A stretch of 64,000 nucleotides of DNA from Lactiplantibacillus nangangensis. Its GTDB lineage: Bacteria; Bacillota; Bacilli; Lactobacillales; Lactobacillaceae. Below are positions 63,888 through 64,000 of this stretch, piece by piece. Made by a program: the position numbers and the translations under genes. The notes beneath the pieces are model-generated. The model was not told the DNA's origin. It searched no databases and saw only the letters and a program-made list of their open reading frames with translations. Within the stretch, counting starts at the first letter, position 1. Every line of letters starts with the position of its first letter. The stretch covers positions 1 through 64,000 of the forward strand of contig NZ_BJDI01000006.1 in assembly GCF_005405065.1 (NCBI RefSeq), written 5' to 3'.

Positions 63888-64000
63888 ATGAAAACACAAA
63901 AAGAACGAATGTTAGCGGGCGAACTCTATATTGCGGATGATGCTGAATTGGGTCGTGAAAGTCGTCGTGGTAAGCGACTTGCCCGAATTTACAGCCAAAC
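63888..64000 (+). CDS. Sugar O-acetyltransferase, 3'-truncated by window edge
   Basis: 37 codons visible. ERMLAGELYIADDAELGRES with RRGKRLARIYSQ is the N-terminal MAC domain of maltose/galactoside acetyltransferases. GCGGAGGA precedes ATG 63888. A second member of the family at 53300 has a divergent N-terminus, so this is not a recent duplicate. Confidence 0.85.
   Translation, partial: MKTQKERMLAGELYIADDAELGRESRRGKRLARIYSQ

Overview
The window looks like a low-to-mid GC Firmicute of the Lactobacillaceae, closest in gene content and gene style to the Lactiplantibacillus plantarum group. This rests on an LPQTS-anchored MucBP surface protein, a SufCDSUB operon, a YhgE/Pip protein, DyP peroxidase, DUF3737, GH1 and GH35 sugar cassettes, strong AGGAGG-type ribosome sites and frequent TTG/GTG starts. 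The species call is an inference from family content, not a database match. I found no rRNA, tRNA, insertion sequence, prophage or CRISPR array.

Layout. 1-2721 is the C-terminal part of a large mucin-binding-type surface protein. 3082-4840 holds a GntR repressor and a divergent esterase with candidate operators between them. 4841-5625 is gene-free but holds two elaborate multi-arm hairpin elements. 5626-8170 is a phosphodiesterase plus a UMF1-like transporter. 8282-11712 is a LacI-controlled beta-glucoside cassette (ROK kinase plus GH1 6-phospho-beta-glucosidase) with two palindromic operators. 11811-15798 has a DyP peroxidase, a type III toxin-antitoxin locus (AbiQ/ToxN-like toxin with three 35-nt antitoxin RNA repeats, promoter and intervening terminator), an NADH oxidase and a lone EAL protein. 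15850-23490 has an orphan Phd/YefM-like antitoxin, a permease-peptidase pair, a DUF2207 membrane protein, a Cof-type HAD phosphatase and an ABC-F ATPase. 23581-31799 has a CPBP protease, an APH-like kinase behind a possible attenuated leader, and the overlapping Suf iron-sulfur operon ending in a SufT-like gene.

31874-38050 has acetyltransferases, a candidate sRNA, a DHA2 drug exporter, a lipoprotein nuclease, a VOC protein, a second candidate structured RNA and a membrane-linked XRE regulator. 38234-46874 is an envelope/efflux region: an ArsR regulator, a TetR-YhgE pair sharing an ArsR-type operator, a heterodimeric ABC exporter and a 44-aa membrane peptide. 47148-54399 carries an MFS transporter, DUF3737-MalY, an F420-reductase-like protein, HAD and esterase genes, a third copy of the multi-arm element, an acetyltransferase and a universal stress protein. 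54468-60137 is a galactoside cassette (TIM-barrel protein, GH35 beta-galactosidase, PTS EIIC) with a divergent ROK regulator. 60512-64000 has a histidine-phosphatase-fold protein lacking both catalytic histidines, a run of small membrane/GNAT genes, signal peptidase I and the start of a second sugar O-acetyltransferase.

The most unusual signal is a family of intergenic elements (4904-5088 minus, 5345-5480 plus, 53104-53230 plus, and a partial relative near 60343-60391). Their helices differ in sequence but stay base-paired, while some loop sequences stay fixed. That is the pattern expected of a structured RNA. The clearest defined defence-type system is the type III toxin-antitoxin locus at 12907-13624.
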